Of a stretch of DNA of 64,000 nucleotides, positions 35,360 to 43,539 are shown in pieces. This stretch comes from FEN-1219 sp963728995 (lineage in GTDB: Bacteria; Pseudomonadota; Gammaproteobacteria; Steroidobacterales; Rariloculaceae). The notes under the pieces are model-generated. The model was not told the origin of the DNA and made no database searches. It saw only the letters and a list, made by a program, of their open reading frames with translations. The position numbers and the translations under genes are program-made. Location of the stretch: assembly GCA_963728995.1 (NCBI GenBank), contig CAVSMD010000008.1, positions 72,747 to 136,746 of the forward strand, written 5' to 3'. Each line of letters opens with the position of its first letter. Position 1 is the stretch's first letter.

Positions 35360-37984
35360 CTAAATCAACACTTCGGTAGCGGGCTCGCGGAGGTTGTAGC
35401 GCGAGCTCATCGCGTAGCCGTACGCGCCCGCATTCGCGATCAGCAGCACGTCGTTCTCCTTGGCCGGCGGCAGCAGCCGGTCGGAGCCGAGCCGATCGCC
35501 CGTCTCGCAGATCGGGCCGACCACGGTGACGAGCTCCGTCGCCGGCTTACCGAGCCGCGTGAGATTCACGATGTCGTGGTAGGCGCCATAGAGGGCGGGC
35601 CGAATCAGGCTGTTCATGCCGGTCCCGACGCCGACGTACTGCACGTCGCCTTTGCCCTTTGTCTGCGTCACGCGCGCGAGCAGCACGCCAGCTTGCGCGA
35701 CGATGAAACGACCCGGCTCGATCCACACGGCTCGGCCGCCGCAGCTCTGTTTGATCTCGCCGAGCGCGGCATCGAGCCCCGGCATGTCGAGCCCCGGTTG
35801 CCCGGTCTTCTCGGGCACGCCAAGGCCGCCGCCGACGTCGAGGTAACGCACGTCCGGAAAGCGCTCGAGCACCTTCAGCAGTTGCCGTCCCGTATCGAGC
35901 CATGCGTCCGGCGTCAGCACACCGCTGCCGGTATGCGCATGCAGACCGACGACCCGTGCGCCGGCCTTCTTGACCGCCTCGGCCAGCTCGTCGAGCTCGA
36001 ACAGCGGCACGCCGAATTTCGAGTGCACTCCGGCGGTACGCACGTGCTCGTGGTGGCCGCGTCCTTGGCCCGTGTCGATCCGGACGAAGATTTCCCGGCC
36101 TTTGAAGGCCTTCCCCCAATTCTTCAGCGGGAACAGGTTGTCGAGCGTGACCCAGATGCCCGTGTCGAGCGCCTGCTCGTATTCCGCGCGCGGGGCGAAG
36201 TTCGGCGTGAACAGAATTCGCTTGCGGTCGATTCCCGGAAGCACCTCGAGAACGCGGGCGACCTCGCCGGGGGACACGCATTCCAGATTCAAGCCGCGCT
36301 CGTAGACGAGCTTCAGGATGGCCGGATGCGAGTTGGCCTTCATCGCGTAGAAGACTGCGTCGACGGACTTCAACGAGGTCAACGCGGCCACCGCAGCTTC
36401 GATGCTTTCGCGGTCGTAGACATACGTCGCATCGCGTTGCGCGCCGATCTCGAGCAGCTGGGCCTTCTTCTTGACCCACCATGGCTTCGGAGCCGTCTTC
36501 GACGGTGCACCGCCGCTCGTCAGGCGTTCCCAGGTCTCACCGAACACGCCGCCCTCGAACTTCGTCACGAGCAGCGCATGCAAGTGCTGGACGAGTCGGT
36601 AGGCATGCTCCGAGCTGACGACGAACGTGAGGTTCAGATCGTTCGCTGCCTGCGTCACGAGGTGGACTTTCTGCTCCTGGAACACTTCGAGCACAGGCGA
36701 GAGCTCGTGCAGGATCGTGCGGATCCGCTGGCCGACCAGCGTGATCGCGGCGCAGTCCCCGATGATCGTGACACGGCAAAGCTTGCGAAGATCCTGCGCC
36801 AGCGCCTCGATGGCGGCGCGGTTCGTGACGTTCTGCACGACGTCGATCGAGACGGTGACATTGCTCTCCGACGTGGAGATCAGGTCGACGGAAATACCGT
36901 GCTCGCGGAACACGTTGAATGCGTCCGCCAGGAAGCCGACCTGGTGCCACATCTCCATCGACTCCATCGACAGCAGCGTGATGCCGCTGCGATGCGAGAT
37001 CGCCTTCAGCTGTGGCTGATCGTCGTTCTGGGCATTCGAGATGACGCTGCCTTCCCACTCGGGATGCGTCGTGCATTTCAGAAACAGGGGGATGCCGGAC
37101 GCGCGGACGGGCGAGATGCTGCGTGGATGTAGTATGCCGCCGCCCGCGGACGCAATCTCCTGCGCTTCGCGATAGTGAAGGCTCTTGATGAGCCGCGCCG
37201 ACGGCACGGCCTTCGGATCGGCGCTGAAGAATCCCGGGGCGTCGGTCCAGATCTCGAGGCGGCGCGCTTCGAGCTTGCCCGCCAGATACGCGCCCGTGGT
37301 GTCCGAGCCGCCCCGGCCGAGCAGCACGGTTTCGCCCTGGGCGTTGCGCGCGATGAATCCTTGCGACAGCACGATTCCGTCGATGGCCGCAAAACGCGCC
37401 TGAAGTGCTTTGTCGGCAGAGAAATCGCAGCGCGCCGATAGAAATCGCGCCGTCTCGGTCTGGTCCCTGACCGTCGAGCTCTCGAGGTGCGTGCGGATGT
37501 CCTGCCAATCGACGTCGAACCCGCCCGAGCGCAGATAGGCCGCCCCGAGCTCCGTGGCGGCCAGCTCGCCGCTGGCCAGCACGCGGGCATGCACGCGGGG
37601 GCTAACCTCGCCGACGAGCTTCACTCCGGCAATGACTTGCTCGAGCTTGCGGAATCGTTCGTCGAGGATCGAAGCGGAGAGGCCGAGCTCCTGCGCGAGC
37701 GTGTCGTGCTGTGCGCGGATCTTGCCGAGCCGCTCATCCGTGTCGCCGCCGGCCACCGCGGCGTCGAGCAAGGCGATCAGCGCGTTCGAGACGCCGACCA
37801 GCGCAGAGTGCACGATCACCGGCCGCACGCCTTCGGCGAGCCGATCACGCACGAGTCGCCCGATGATCGCCCAGTTCTCGGCGGTCGAGACGCTGCGGCC
37901 GCCGAACTTCATCACGACCCACGGCGAATCCGGGTACGGCGTGTCGACGGCCTGGCTCACGCCGAGCGCTGGAACTCCTGACAT
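35360..37984 (-). CDS. lysAC: Fused aspartate kinase/diaminopimelate decarboxylase
   Basis: 874 residues. The N-terminal half (about 20-460) is an aspartate kinase: VVMKFGGRSVSTAENW, LGRGGSDTTGAYLAG and two ACT-type regions (TSESNVTVSIDVV, NDLNLTFVVSSE). The C-terminal half is a diaminopimelate decarboxylase: PLP lysine in VFYAMKANSHPAILKLV, HTGSGVLTPDAW, and the C-terminal CETGDRLGSDR. One protein thus holds the first and last steps of lysine synthesis. Such fusions are known from Xanthomonas relatives. It is 12 bp downstream of ilvD on the same strand. Confidence 0.94.
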   Translation of the reverse strand: MSGVPALGVSQAVDTPYPDSPWVVMKFGGRSVSTAENWAIIGRLVRDRLAEGVRPVIVHSALVGVSNALIALLDAAVAGGDTDERLGKIRAQHDTLAQELGLSASILDERFRKLEQVIAGVKLVGEVSPRVHARVLASGELAATELGAAYLRSGGFDVDWQDIRTHLESSTVRDQTETARFLSARCDFSADKALQARFAAIDGIVLSQGFIARNAQGETVLLGRGGSDTTGAYLAGKLEARRLEIWTDAPGFFSADPKAVPSARLIKSLHYREAQEIASAGGGILHPRSISPVRASGIPLFLKCTTHPEWEGSVISNAQNDDQPQLKAISHRSGITLLSMESMEMWHQVGFLADAFNVFREHGISVDLISTSESNVTVSIDVVQNVTNRAAIEALAQDLRKLCRVTIIGDCAAITLVGQRIRTILHELSPVLEVFQEQKVHLVTQAANDLNLTFVVSSEHAYRLVQHLHALLVTKFEGGVFGETWERLTSGGAPSKTAPKPWWVKKKAQLLEIGAQRDATYVYDRESIEAAVAALTSLKSVDAVFYAMKANSHPAILKLVYERGLNLECVSPGEVARVLEVLPGIDRKRILFTPNFAPRAEYEQALDTGIWVTLDNLFPLKNWGKAFKGREIFVRIDTGQGRGHHEHVRTAGVHSKFGVPLFELDELAEAVKKAGARVVGLHAHTGSGVLTPDAWLDTGRQLLKVLERFPDVRYLDVGGGLGVPEKTGQPGLDMPGLDAALGEIKQSCGGRAVWIEPGRFIVAQAGVLLARVTQTKGKGDVQYVGVGTGMNSLIRPALYGAYHDIVNLTRLGKPATELVTVVGPICETGDRLGSDRLLPPAKENDVLLIANAGAYGYAMSSRYNLREPATEVLI

Positions 37985-37996
37985 GGCTGCCTCTGG

Positions 37997-39697
37997 CTAA
38001 CCTAGATCCAAATCGGTGACCGCGCCCGTAGAGGCCGAGCTCACCAAGCGCGCGTATTTGGCGAGCAAGCCACGCTGCGTCTTCGGCGTCGGTGGGCTCC
38101 ATGCGCGCAGCCGGTGATCCAAGGTTTCGCGTGAAACGCCGAGCTCGATCGTTTTGCGCACGGCATCGATGACGATCGGATCCCCGTTCTCGACGATCGC
38201 GATGGGGCCGCCCACGGCCGCTTCAGGCGTGACGTGGCCCACCACGAAACCGTGGCTGCCGCCGGAAAATCGGCCATCGGTGATCAACGCTACCTTGTCG
38301 CCGAGGCCGCGGCCGATGATCGCGCCGGTCGGGCTCAACATCTCGCGCATCCCCGGCCCGCCCTTCGGTCCTTCGTAGCGAATCACGACGACGTCACCCG
38401 CCACGACGATGCCGTCGAGGATGGCGCGCAGTGCCTCCTCCTCGGATTGGAACACGCGGGCGCGGCCCTCGAAGCGCAGCCCCTCCTTGCCGGAAATCTT
38501 GGCCACGGCGCCTTCGGGTGCGAGATTGCCGTACAGGATGGCGAGATGACTGTCCGGCTTGATCGGTCGATCCAGCCCGCTGACGATTTTTTGCCCCGGC
38601 GGATACGGCGCGACCTCCGCGAGATTCTCGGCCACCGTGCGGCCCGTCACGGTCAGGCAGTCGCCGTGCAGGAGACCAGCATCGAGCAACATCCTCTGCA
38701 ACGGCTGAACCCCGCCGATCGCGACCAGCTCCGACATCATGTAGCGACCGCTCGGCCGCAGATCGGCCAGCACCGGCGTGCGATTGCCGATCCGGGTGAA
38801 ATCGTCGAGCTTCAAGTCGATGCGCGCGTCGTGCGCGATCGCCAGCAAATGCAGCACGGCATTCGTCGAACCTCCGAGGGCAATCACCGTCGTGATGGCG
38901 TTCTCGAAGGCTTCCTTGGAGAGGATGTCCGACGGCTTGATGCCCCGCTGGATGAGCCTCACGACGGCTTCTCCGGCGTGCCGGGAGTCGCTGCGCTTGG
39001 CATTGGATACCGCCTCCTGGGCCGAGCTGTTCGCGAGGCTGAGACCCAGGGCTTCGATCGCCGAGGCCATGGTGTTGGCCGTATACATGCCGGCACACGA
39101 GCCCGGGCCCGGGATCGCCGTCGATTCCACTTCCTTGAGCTCGCGGTCGTCGATCTTGCCCGCCGCGTAGCTGCCGACGGCCTCGAACACCGAGATGATG
39201 TCGCGATGCTTGGGCCCCGGCTGGATGGTGCCTCCGTAGACGAACACCGACGGGCGGTTCAGCCGGGCCATGGCCATCACGCAGCCCGGCATGTTCTTGT
39301 CGCAGCCCCCGATCGTGACCAGGCCGTCGAACCCTTCGGCGGCGGTGACCGTTTCGATCGAGTCGGCAATGACCTCACGCGACACGAGCGAATAGCGCAT
39401 GCCGGGCGTACCCATCGAGATGCCGTCGGATACCGTGATCGTATTGAATAGAACGCTCTTGCCGCCGGCGCTGTCGGCGCCCTGCCCGGCTTCGCGTGCC
39501 AGACCGTCGATGTGCATGTTGCAGGGCGTCACCATGCTCCAGGTGGACGCGATTCCTACCTGGGGCTTGCCGAAGTCCTCGTCCTTGAAGCCGACCGCAC
39601 GCAACATCGCGCGGCTGGGCGCGTGCTCGACCCCGTCGACGACGACGCGCGAGTAGCGGCGCGGGTCGTTCGTCGGGTCTTGATCCTCGTTTGCCAT
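37997..39697 (-). CDS. ilvD: Dihydroxy-acid dehydratase
   Basis: 566 residues from the ATG at 39697; upstream extension to 39859 lacks family similarity. It dehydrates dihydroxy acids to 2-keto acids in valine and isoleucine synthesis. Three iron-sulfur cysteines are visible: WSMVTPCNMHIDGL, GGCDKNMPGCVMAMARL, and GPGSCAGMYTANTMASAIE, the pattern of the [2Fe-2S] IlvD group. It is transcribed divergently from the cyclase-like gene and just ahead of lysAC, apart from the ilvC operon. Confidence 0.95.
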   Translation of the reverse strand: MANEDQDPTNDPRRYSRVVVDGVEHAPSRAMLRAVGFKDEDFGKPQVGIASTWSMVTPCNMHIDGLAREAGQGADSAGGKSVLFNTITVSDGISMGTPGMRYSLVSREVIADSIETVTAAEGFDGLVTIGGCDKNMPGCVMAMARLNRPSVFVYGGTIQPGPKHRDIISVFEAVGSYAAGKIDDRELKEVESTAIPGPGSCAGMYTANTMASAIEALGLSLANSSAQEAVSNAKRSDSRHAGEAVVRLIQRGIKPSDILSKEAFENAITTVIALGGSTNAVLHLLAIAHDARIDLKLDDFTRIGNRTPVLADLRPSGRYMMSELVAIGGVQPLQRMLLDAGLLHGDCLTVTGRTVAENLAEVAPYPPGQKIVSGLDRPIKPDSHLAILYGNLAPEGAVAKISGKEGLRFEGRARVFQSEEEALRAILDGIVVAGDVVVIRYEGPKGGPGMREMLSPTGAIIGRGLGDKVALITDGRFSGGSHGFVVGHVTPEAAVGGPIAIVENGDPIVIDAVRKTIELGVSRETLDHRLRAWSPPTPKTQRGLLAKYARLVSSASTGAVTDLDLG

Positions 39698-39918
39698 TTC
39701 AGTGCCCGTGCCGCCCTTTTGCGGGCCAGCGATTATGGCGGCGGCCGTAGTGCGGGGCAACCGCAGACGCGCGCGGCGGCGCAGTCGCCGGGCCGGCGGC
39801 ACGGACCGCGGTGGCCGGTGGAGCACGCCGATCGCCGAGCGGCGATGGCGATTCGGCAAGGCCTGGGGCGAAAAAACCGACGCCCCGACAAAGCGTCGCC
39901 AGAACAGGATCGTACAGC

Positions 39919-39947
39919 TTGTTCTCGAAGTGGCGGCTGAATAGTAT
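39919..39947 (+). promoter_or_regulatory. Probable promoter of the cyclase-like gene
   Basis: TTGTTC at 39919-39924 and TAGTAT at 39942-39947 are separated by 17 bp. Transcription would start near 39954, 28 nt before the ATG at 39982. It lies in the 284-bp gap between divergent ilvD and the cyclase-like gene. The rest of that gap (39698-39918) shows nothing I can name. Confidence 0.4.
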
Positions 39948-39981
39948 GATCCCCTGTAGTCTCCCAGCTTCGTTGGAACGG

Positions 39982-41259
39982 ATGGATCCCCAGGATTCAG
40001 GAATCTTCCGGCTCACGAGCGTCGGCAGCTATCTGGACGCGCTGTCCGCGATCACCGACGAGATGAGCCTCAAAGAGCGCAGCAATCTGATCTTGCTGGA
40101 CCGCGCTTTGCACGAGCACTGGGGCCTCGGCCAGAACGTCATCCTGAACTGGTGCCCGCAAGGCGACGGCATCTCGTTGCTGGTGATCCCTCATTACGGA
40201 GTGGCCGAATACTCGACTCGCGACAACGAGCGGAGCGCGGTGACCGACAGCGGTGTGTCGCGGCCCAAGCAGGATTTCTTCCAGGCGCTATTGACGGGCC
40301 GGCGGTGCCTCGCGCCAGCGCAGCTCCACAAGGTGGGTCGGCTGCTCGGCATCGCCCCCACACAAGTGCGACTGCGCGAGCCGTTGAAGAATACGCCGGC
40401 CCAGCACGAGATCATCGAGAACATGGTCAAGCGCTACAGCATCAGCTATGTGCCCAACCGCGGCGTGTGCCTGTTCGACATCGTGGGATTCAGCTTGCTG
40501 ACGCCATTCGAGCAGATGATGCAGCTGAACAGCCTCTCGTACTCGCTGAACTCCGCGCAGAGCCGGCTGCTGACCAAGCGTATCGGCGTGGACTTCTCGC
40601 GCACCACGACGGGCGACGGGTTTTATATCTGGAACCGGGATCGGTCGCTCGAAGGGAACGTGAACCTCTATCACTTCATGCAGCTTGCGCTCGCCGATAA
40701 CGCAATCGCGCGGAAGAAAACCCGGCGCAACACGGTGCCGAAGCTCCGGGCCTGTTTCCACATCGGCAGCAGCTACGAGTTCCACCAGGCGGAGGGGCTC
40801 AATCCGACGTTGCTGAACTACATCGTCGGCGACGTCACCGTGGATCTCGCGCGCATGATCGACCGCGCGATGCCGGGCCAGATTTTGGTCGGCGAATTTC
40901 AGGCGAGCATGCTCACGACCGACTCCGACCGCGCGGAGACCGCAGTCATCGACTCGGTCGATTTCGTGGACCTCGCGACGCGCAACATCGAGCAACTTAC
41001 CGGCATCGAGCTGTCGGGCGAGCGTGTGGACGCGATCCGCAGCTACCTGACCGGCAGCAAGCTCAAGACCGGTGAGTTCAGCGTGCGGAGTATCACGATC
41101 AACGACAAGCATGGGATCGCGCGCCGTGTCTACAACGCGAAGGTGAACATCTATCGGCACAGCGCCGAGCCGATCTTGCTCGGCATAGAGGACCGCGCGC
41201 TCGAGTCGACTGCGAGTACCGGTCAAACCGGCCCGCTCCTGCAGCCGCTGCCGGCCTGA
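39982..41259 (+). CDS. Class III nucleotidyl cyclase-like protein
   Basis: 425 residues from the ATG at 39982; an ATG at 39946 falls inside the probable -10 and is less likely. The second half resembles a class III adenylate/guanylate cyclase: metal Asp166 in VCLFDIVGFS, Asp212 in RTTTGDGFYIW, and YIVGDVTVDLARMIDRAMPGQ (280-300), equivalent to the usual VNxAxR region. There the expected Asn appears to be Asp (VTVDLAR), so activity is uncertain. Residues 1-150 are unfamiliar; no membrane helix or signal peptide is seen. It converges on the FHA/ATPase gene with a 5-bp gap. Confidence 0.65.
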   Translation: MDPQDSGIFRLTSVGSYLDALSAITDEMSLKERSNLILLDRALHEHWGLGQNVILNWCPQGDGISLLVIPHYGVAEYSTRDNERSAVTDSGVSRPKQDFFQALLTGRRCLAPAQLHKVGRLLGIAPTQVRLREPLKNTPAQHEIIENMVKRYSISYVPNRGVCLFDIVGFSLLTPFEQMMQLNSLSYSLNSAQSRLLTKRIGVDFSRTTTGDGFYIWNRDRSLEGNVNLYHFMQLALADNAIARKKTRRNTVPKLRACFHIGSSYEFHQAEGLNPTLLNYIVGDVTVDLARMIDRAMPGQILVGEFQASMLTTDSDRAETAVIDSVDFVDLATRNIEQLTGIELSGERVDAIRSYLTGSKLKTGEFSVRSITINDKHGIARRVYNAKVNIYRHSAEPILLGIEDRALESTASTGQTGPLLQPLPA

Positions 41260-41264
41260 CGGCC

Positions 41265-42560
41265 CTAGCTAGAGGTGGCCCGAACGACTGTCTCGGGCGG
41301 CTCTTGCAGCGTTTGATCCTCGTCAACGGCCGCCGGCGACGGCGTGGCCGCGTCGGCTCGCGCCTTCCGCGGGCTCATGAACCGCATCTGGTGCTGGCCA
41401 ACGGCGATCAAGTCCCCGTCCCGGAGCCGGTGCTCGCGAACGCGCCTGCCGTTGACGAAACAACCGTTCGTGCTGCTGAGGTCGATCAGGAGCCAGCCCT
41501 CGTGCGTTTCCATGAATAGATTTTGAAAACGGCTCACGTAGCGGCTATCGAGGCTGATGTCGCAGCTGTCATCGCGACCGAGGACGATCCGCGGACGGCT
41601 TAGCTCGACCTCCGCGACGATCGACTTGCCGCTCGAGACGATCAATCGTGCCGCTTCGATCTGTAGCTCGCCGGGATCGGTCAGATGGACAGCCGACGGC
41701 GACAGCGCTTCCTCGACCGGCGGCTGCCAGGCCGTGGCGTCGTAGCGCAGATTCAATGCCATGCCGACTTCTTTCAGCAAAGCGCGAGTGACTTTGTGAT
41801 GACGAAGGCTGCCCGTGGAGCGTTCCGCAACGGCGTCTAGGGCCGCGCAGCACAACGCATTGATGTCGCCCACGACGCCTTGCGTGAACGCCTGAATGTC
41901 CACGATGACGTCGTCCGGGGCGAGCTCCTCGGCCCAGTCGCAGCCTGCCCCGCGCAGACACGTTCGAACATAGGCGCGAGTCTCGTCGAGCGTGAACCCG
42001 ACCAGACGCTGGTGCGTCGCCCTCGCCCACGGACCGCCGTCGTATTGCGGAAGAAGACCGGCGACGAGCTCTTCGCTGCGCGTTAGCCCAAGGAGGTACA
42101 GCACCGGCCGTCCGCGGACGCGCAACTGGGCCAGCGACTCGAGCTCGCGCAGCACGGGGCTGGAGAAGCGCTCGAGCGCGTCGGCGACGATGTAGGGGAA
42201 ACGCCCATGGGACGCCTGATGACGAAGGAATACGTCGAGAATGCGGCGCAGCTCCGGGGCGCCGCCCTCGATCTCGCCGGGACCGATGGCGGTCAACAAG
42301 AGGCGCAGTAGTTGCTCCGGCGTCTCGCACGTGGGGTCGACCCACGCACAAGCGGCGGCACGAACCTGCTGCAGGCGCTGGCGCGCCAGCGTCGTCTTGC
42401 CCACTCCGGCCGGTCCGCTGAGAAACAGGCAAAAGATCTGACTGTCGACGAGCTCCTCGAGCTTAAGCGCCGCGTAGCGCAGGGAATGCGAAGCGAATAC
42501 CGGGCGCGCGGCGTCCGCGACGAACGGATTGCTTTCCAGCTTGTACTGCTCGAGGAACAC
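41265..42560 (-). CDS. ExeA-like AAA ATPase with C-terminal FHA domain
   Basis: 431 residues. The N-terminus FLEQYKLESNPF and Walker A motif GPAGVGKTT (49-57) match the ExeA/GspA family of AAA ATPases. The C-terminal FHA domain (about 320-395) includes VLGRDDSCDISLDSRYVSR and DLSSTNGCFVNGRRV, with the Arg, Ser and Asn residues that bind phosphothreonine. ExeA in other species helps assemble the type II secretin, but here the FHA domain replaces the usual peptidoglycan-binding part and gsp genes are 28 kb away. A signalling role is equally possible. Confidence 0.85.
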   Translation of the reverse strand: MFLEQYKLESNPFVADAARPVFASHSLRYAALKLEELVDSQIFCLFLSGPAGVGKTTLARQRLQQVRAAACAWVDPTCETPEQLLRLLLTAIGPGEIEGGAPELRRILDVFLRHQASHGRFPYIVADALERFSSPVLRELESLAQLRVRGRPVLYLLGLTRSEELVAGLLPQYDGGPWARATHQRLVGFTLDETRAYVRTCLRGAGCDWAEELAPDDVIVDIQAFTQGVVGDINALCCAALDAVAERSTGSLRHHKVTRALLKEVGMALNLRYDATAWQPPVEEALSPSAVHLTDPGELQIEAARLIVSSGKSIVAEVELSRPRIVLGRDDSCDISLDSRYVSRFQNLFMETHEGWLLIDLSSTNGCFVNGRRVREHRLRDGDLIAVGQHQMRFMSPRKARADAATPSPAAVDEDQTLQEPPETVVRATSS

Positions 42561-42733
42561 CGCGGAGCCGCCCTGTGAGGAGACCTTCGTTCTTTGTCGT
42601 CACCTTACCGCGCGGGGCGAATCAGAGCCAGGGACCGACCCCCGGCTGCGGCTCAGCTCATGAGAGGTTGCTCGAGTATCTCGCCCTAGCCGCTTGTAAA
42701 TAAAGGCAGCGTTGGGAGAGTTGATTCTCGGAT

Positions 42734-42810
42734 TGGTCGGGGCGACAGGATTTGAACCTGCGACCCCTTGCACCCCATGCAAGTGCGCTACCAGGCTGCG
42801 CCACGCCCCG
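42734..42810 (-). tRNA. tRNA-Pro (anticodon GGG)
   Basis: 77 nt on the minus strand, beginning CGGGGCGTGGCGCAGCCTGG. The acceptor stem CGGGGCG pairs with CGCCCCG, and A73-CCA is encoded. The anticodon loop ATGGGGT lies between TTGC and GCAA, giving anticodon GGG. The T-loop TTCAAAT is present. A tRNA-Pro beside merR-ihfA is a common gammaproteobacterial arrangement. The 173 bp between it and the FHA/ATPase start hold no other gene I can support. Confidence 0.97.
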
Positions 42811-42875
42811 ACCGTGCGCGCCAGTCTACCGGCAAACGGTCGGCGGCGGGTACCCGCCTCGAAGCTGAGCCGGCG

Positions 42876-43232
42876 TCAGCGGCGCAGCAGCTTCAGGACG
42901 TCTTCGAGCTCGGCGCGCACCTGGCGAATGATTTGCTGGCTCTGGCTGGTGTCGGACTTCGCCTCGTCGCCCATGAGTCGCTGCCGCGCCCCACCGATCG
43001 TGAAGCCCTCTTCATAGAGCAGGCTGCGGATTTGGCGAATCACCAGGACGTCCTGCCGTTGATAGTAACGGCGGTTGCCGCGGCGTTTGACGGGCTTGAG
43101 CTGCGGGAACTCCTGCTCCCAGTAGCGCAACACGTGAGGCTTTACGCCGCACAGGTCGCTGACTTCCCCGATGGTGAAGTACCGCTTTCCCGGAATCGGT
43201 GGGAGCTCGGAGTTATTCCCTGGTTCCAGCAT
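42876..43232 (-). CDS. MerR-family transcriptional regulator
   Basis: 118 residues. The N-terminal winged helix is KRYFTIGEVSDLCGVKPHVL followed by RYWEQEFPQLKPVKRRGNRR, a typical MerR DNA-binding region. The C-terminal coiled coil is short and ends in ELEDVLKLLRR with no metal-binding cysteines, so it is not a classical metal sensor. It overlaps ihfA by 20 bp. A MerR gene directly after ihfA is conserved in gammaproteobacteria, but its target is unknown. Confidence 0.92.
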   Translation of the reverse strand: MLEPGNNSELPPIPGKRYFTIGEVSDLCGVKPHVLRYWEQEFPQLKPVKRRGNRRYYQRQDVLVIRQIRSLLYEEGFTIGGARQRLMGDEAKSDTSQSQQIIRQVRAELEDVLKLLRR

Positions 43233-43512
43233 AAGCCTCGACTCGCGCTTTTAGTTTTTGACCAGGGCGGAAGGTCACGACGCGGCGAGCGGTGATGGGG
43301 ATCTCTTCGCCTGTCTTCGGATTTCTTCCGGGTCGTTTATTCTTGTCGCGCAAATCGAAGTTTCCGAATCCGGAAAGTTTGACTTGTTCGCCGACCGCAA
43401 GGGCGGCCCTGAGATCCTCGAAGAACGAGTCGACGAGCTCGCGAGCCTCGCGCTTGTTCAGGCCAAGCTCGTTGAACAGCGACTCGGCCATGTCCGCTTT
43501 CGTCAGTGCCAT
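43213..43512 (-). CDS. ihfA: Integration host factor subunit alpha
   Basis: 99 residues. With IhfB it bends DNA sharply in replication, recombination and transcription. Family motifs are ALTKADMAESLFNELGLNKR at the start, VKLSGFGNFDLRDKNKRPGR (the DNA-intercalating arm region) and NPKTGEEIPITARRVVTF. It follows pheT by 27 bp, the usual position. Confidence 0.98.
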   Translation of the reverse strand: MALTKADMAESLFNELGLNKREARELVDSFFEDLRAALAVGEQVKLSGFGNFDLRDKNKRPGRNPKTGEEIPITARRVVTFRPGQKLKARVEAYAGTRE

Positions 43513-43539
43513 ATTTCGTGGTTCGGCGTCCGATTACGG

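Noticed and set aside
35261..37132. 623-codon plus-strand open frame
   Set aside because: Antisense to lysAC with no recognisable domain.
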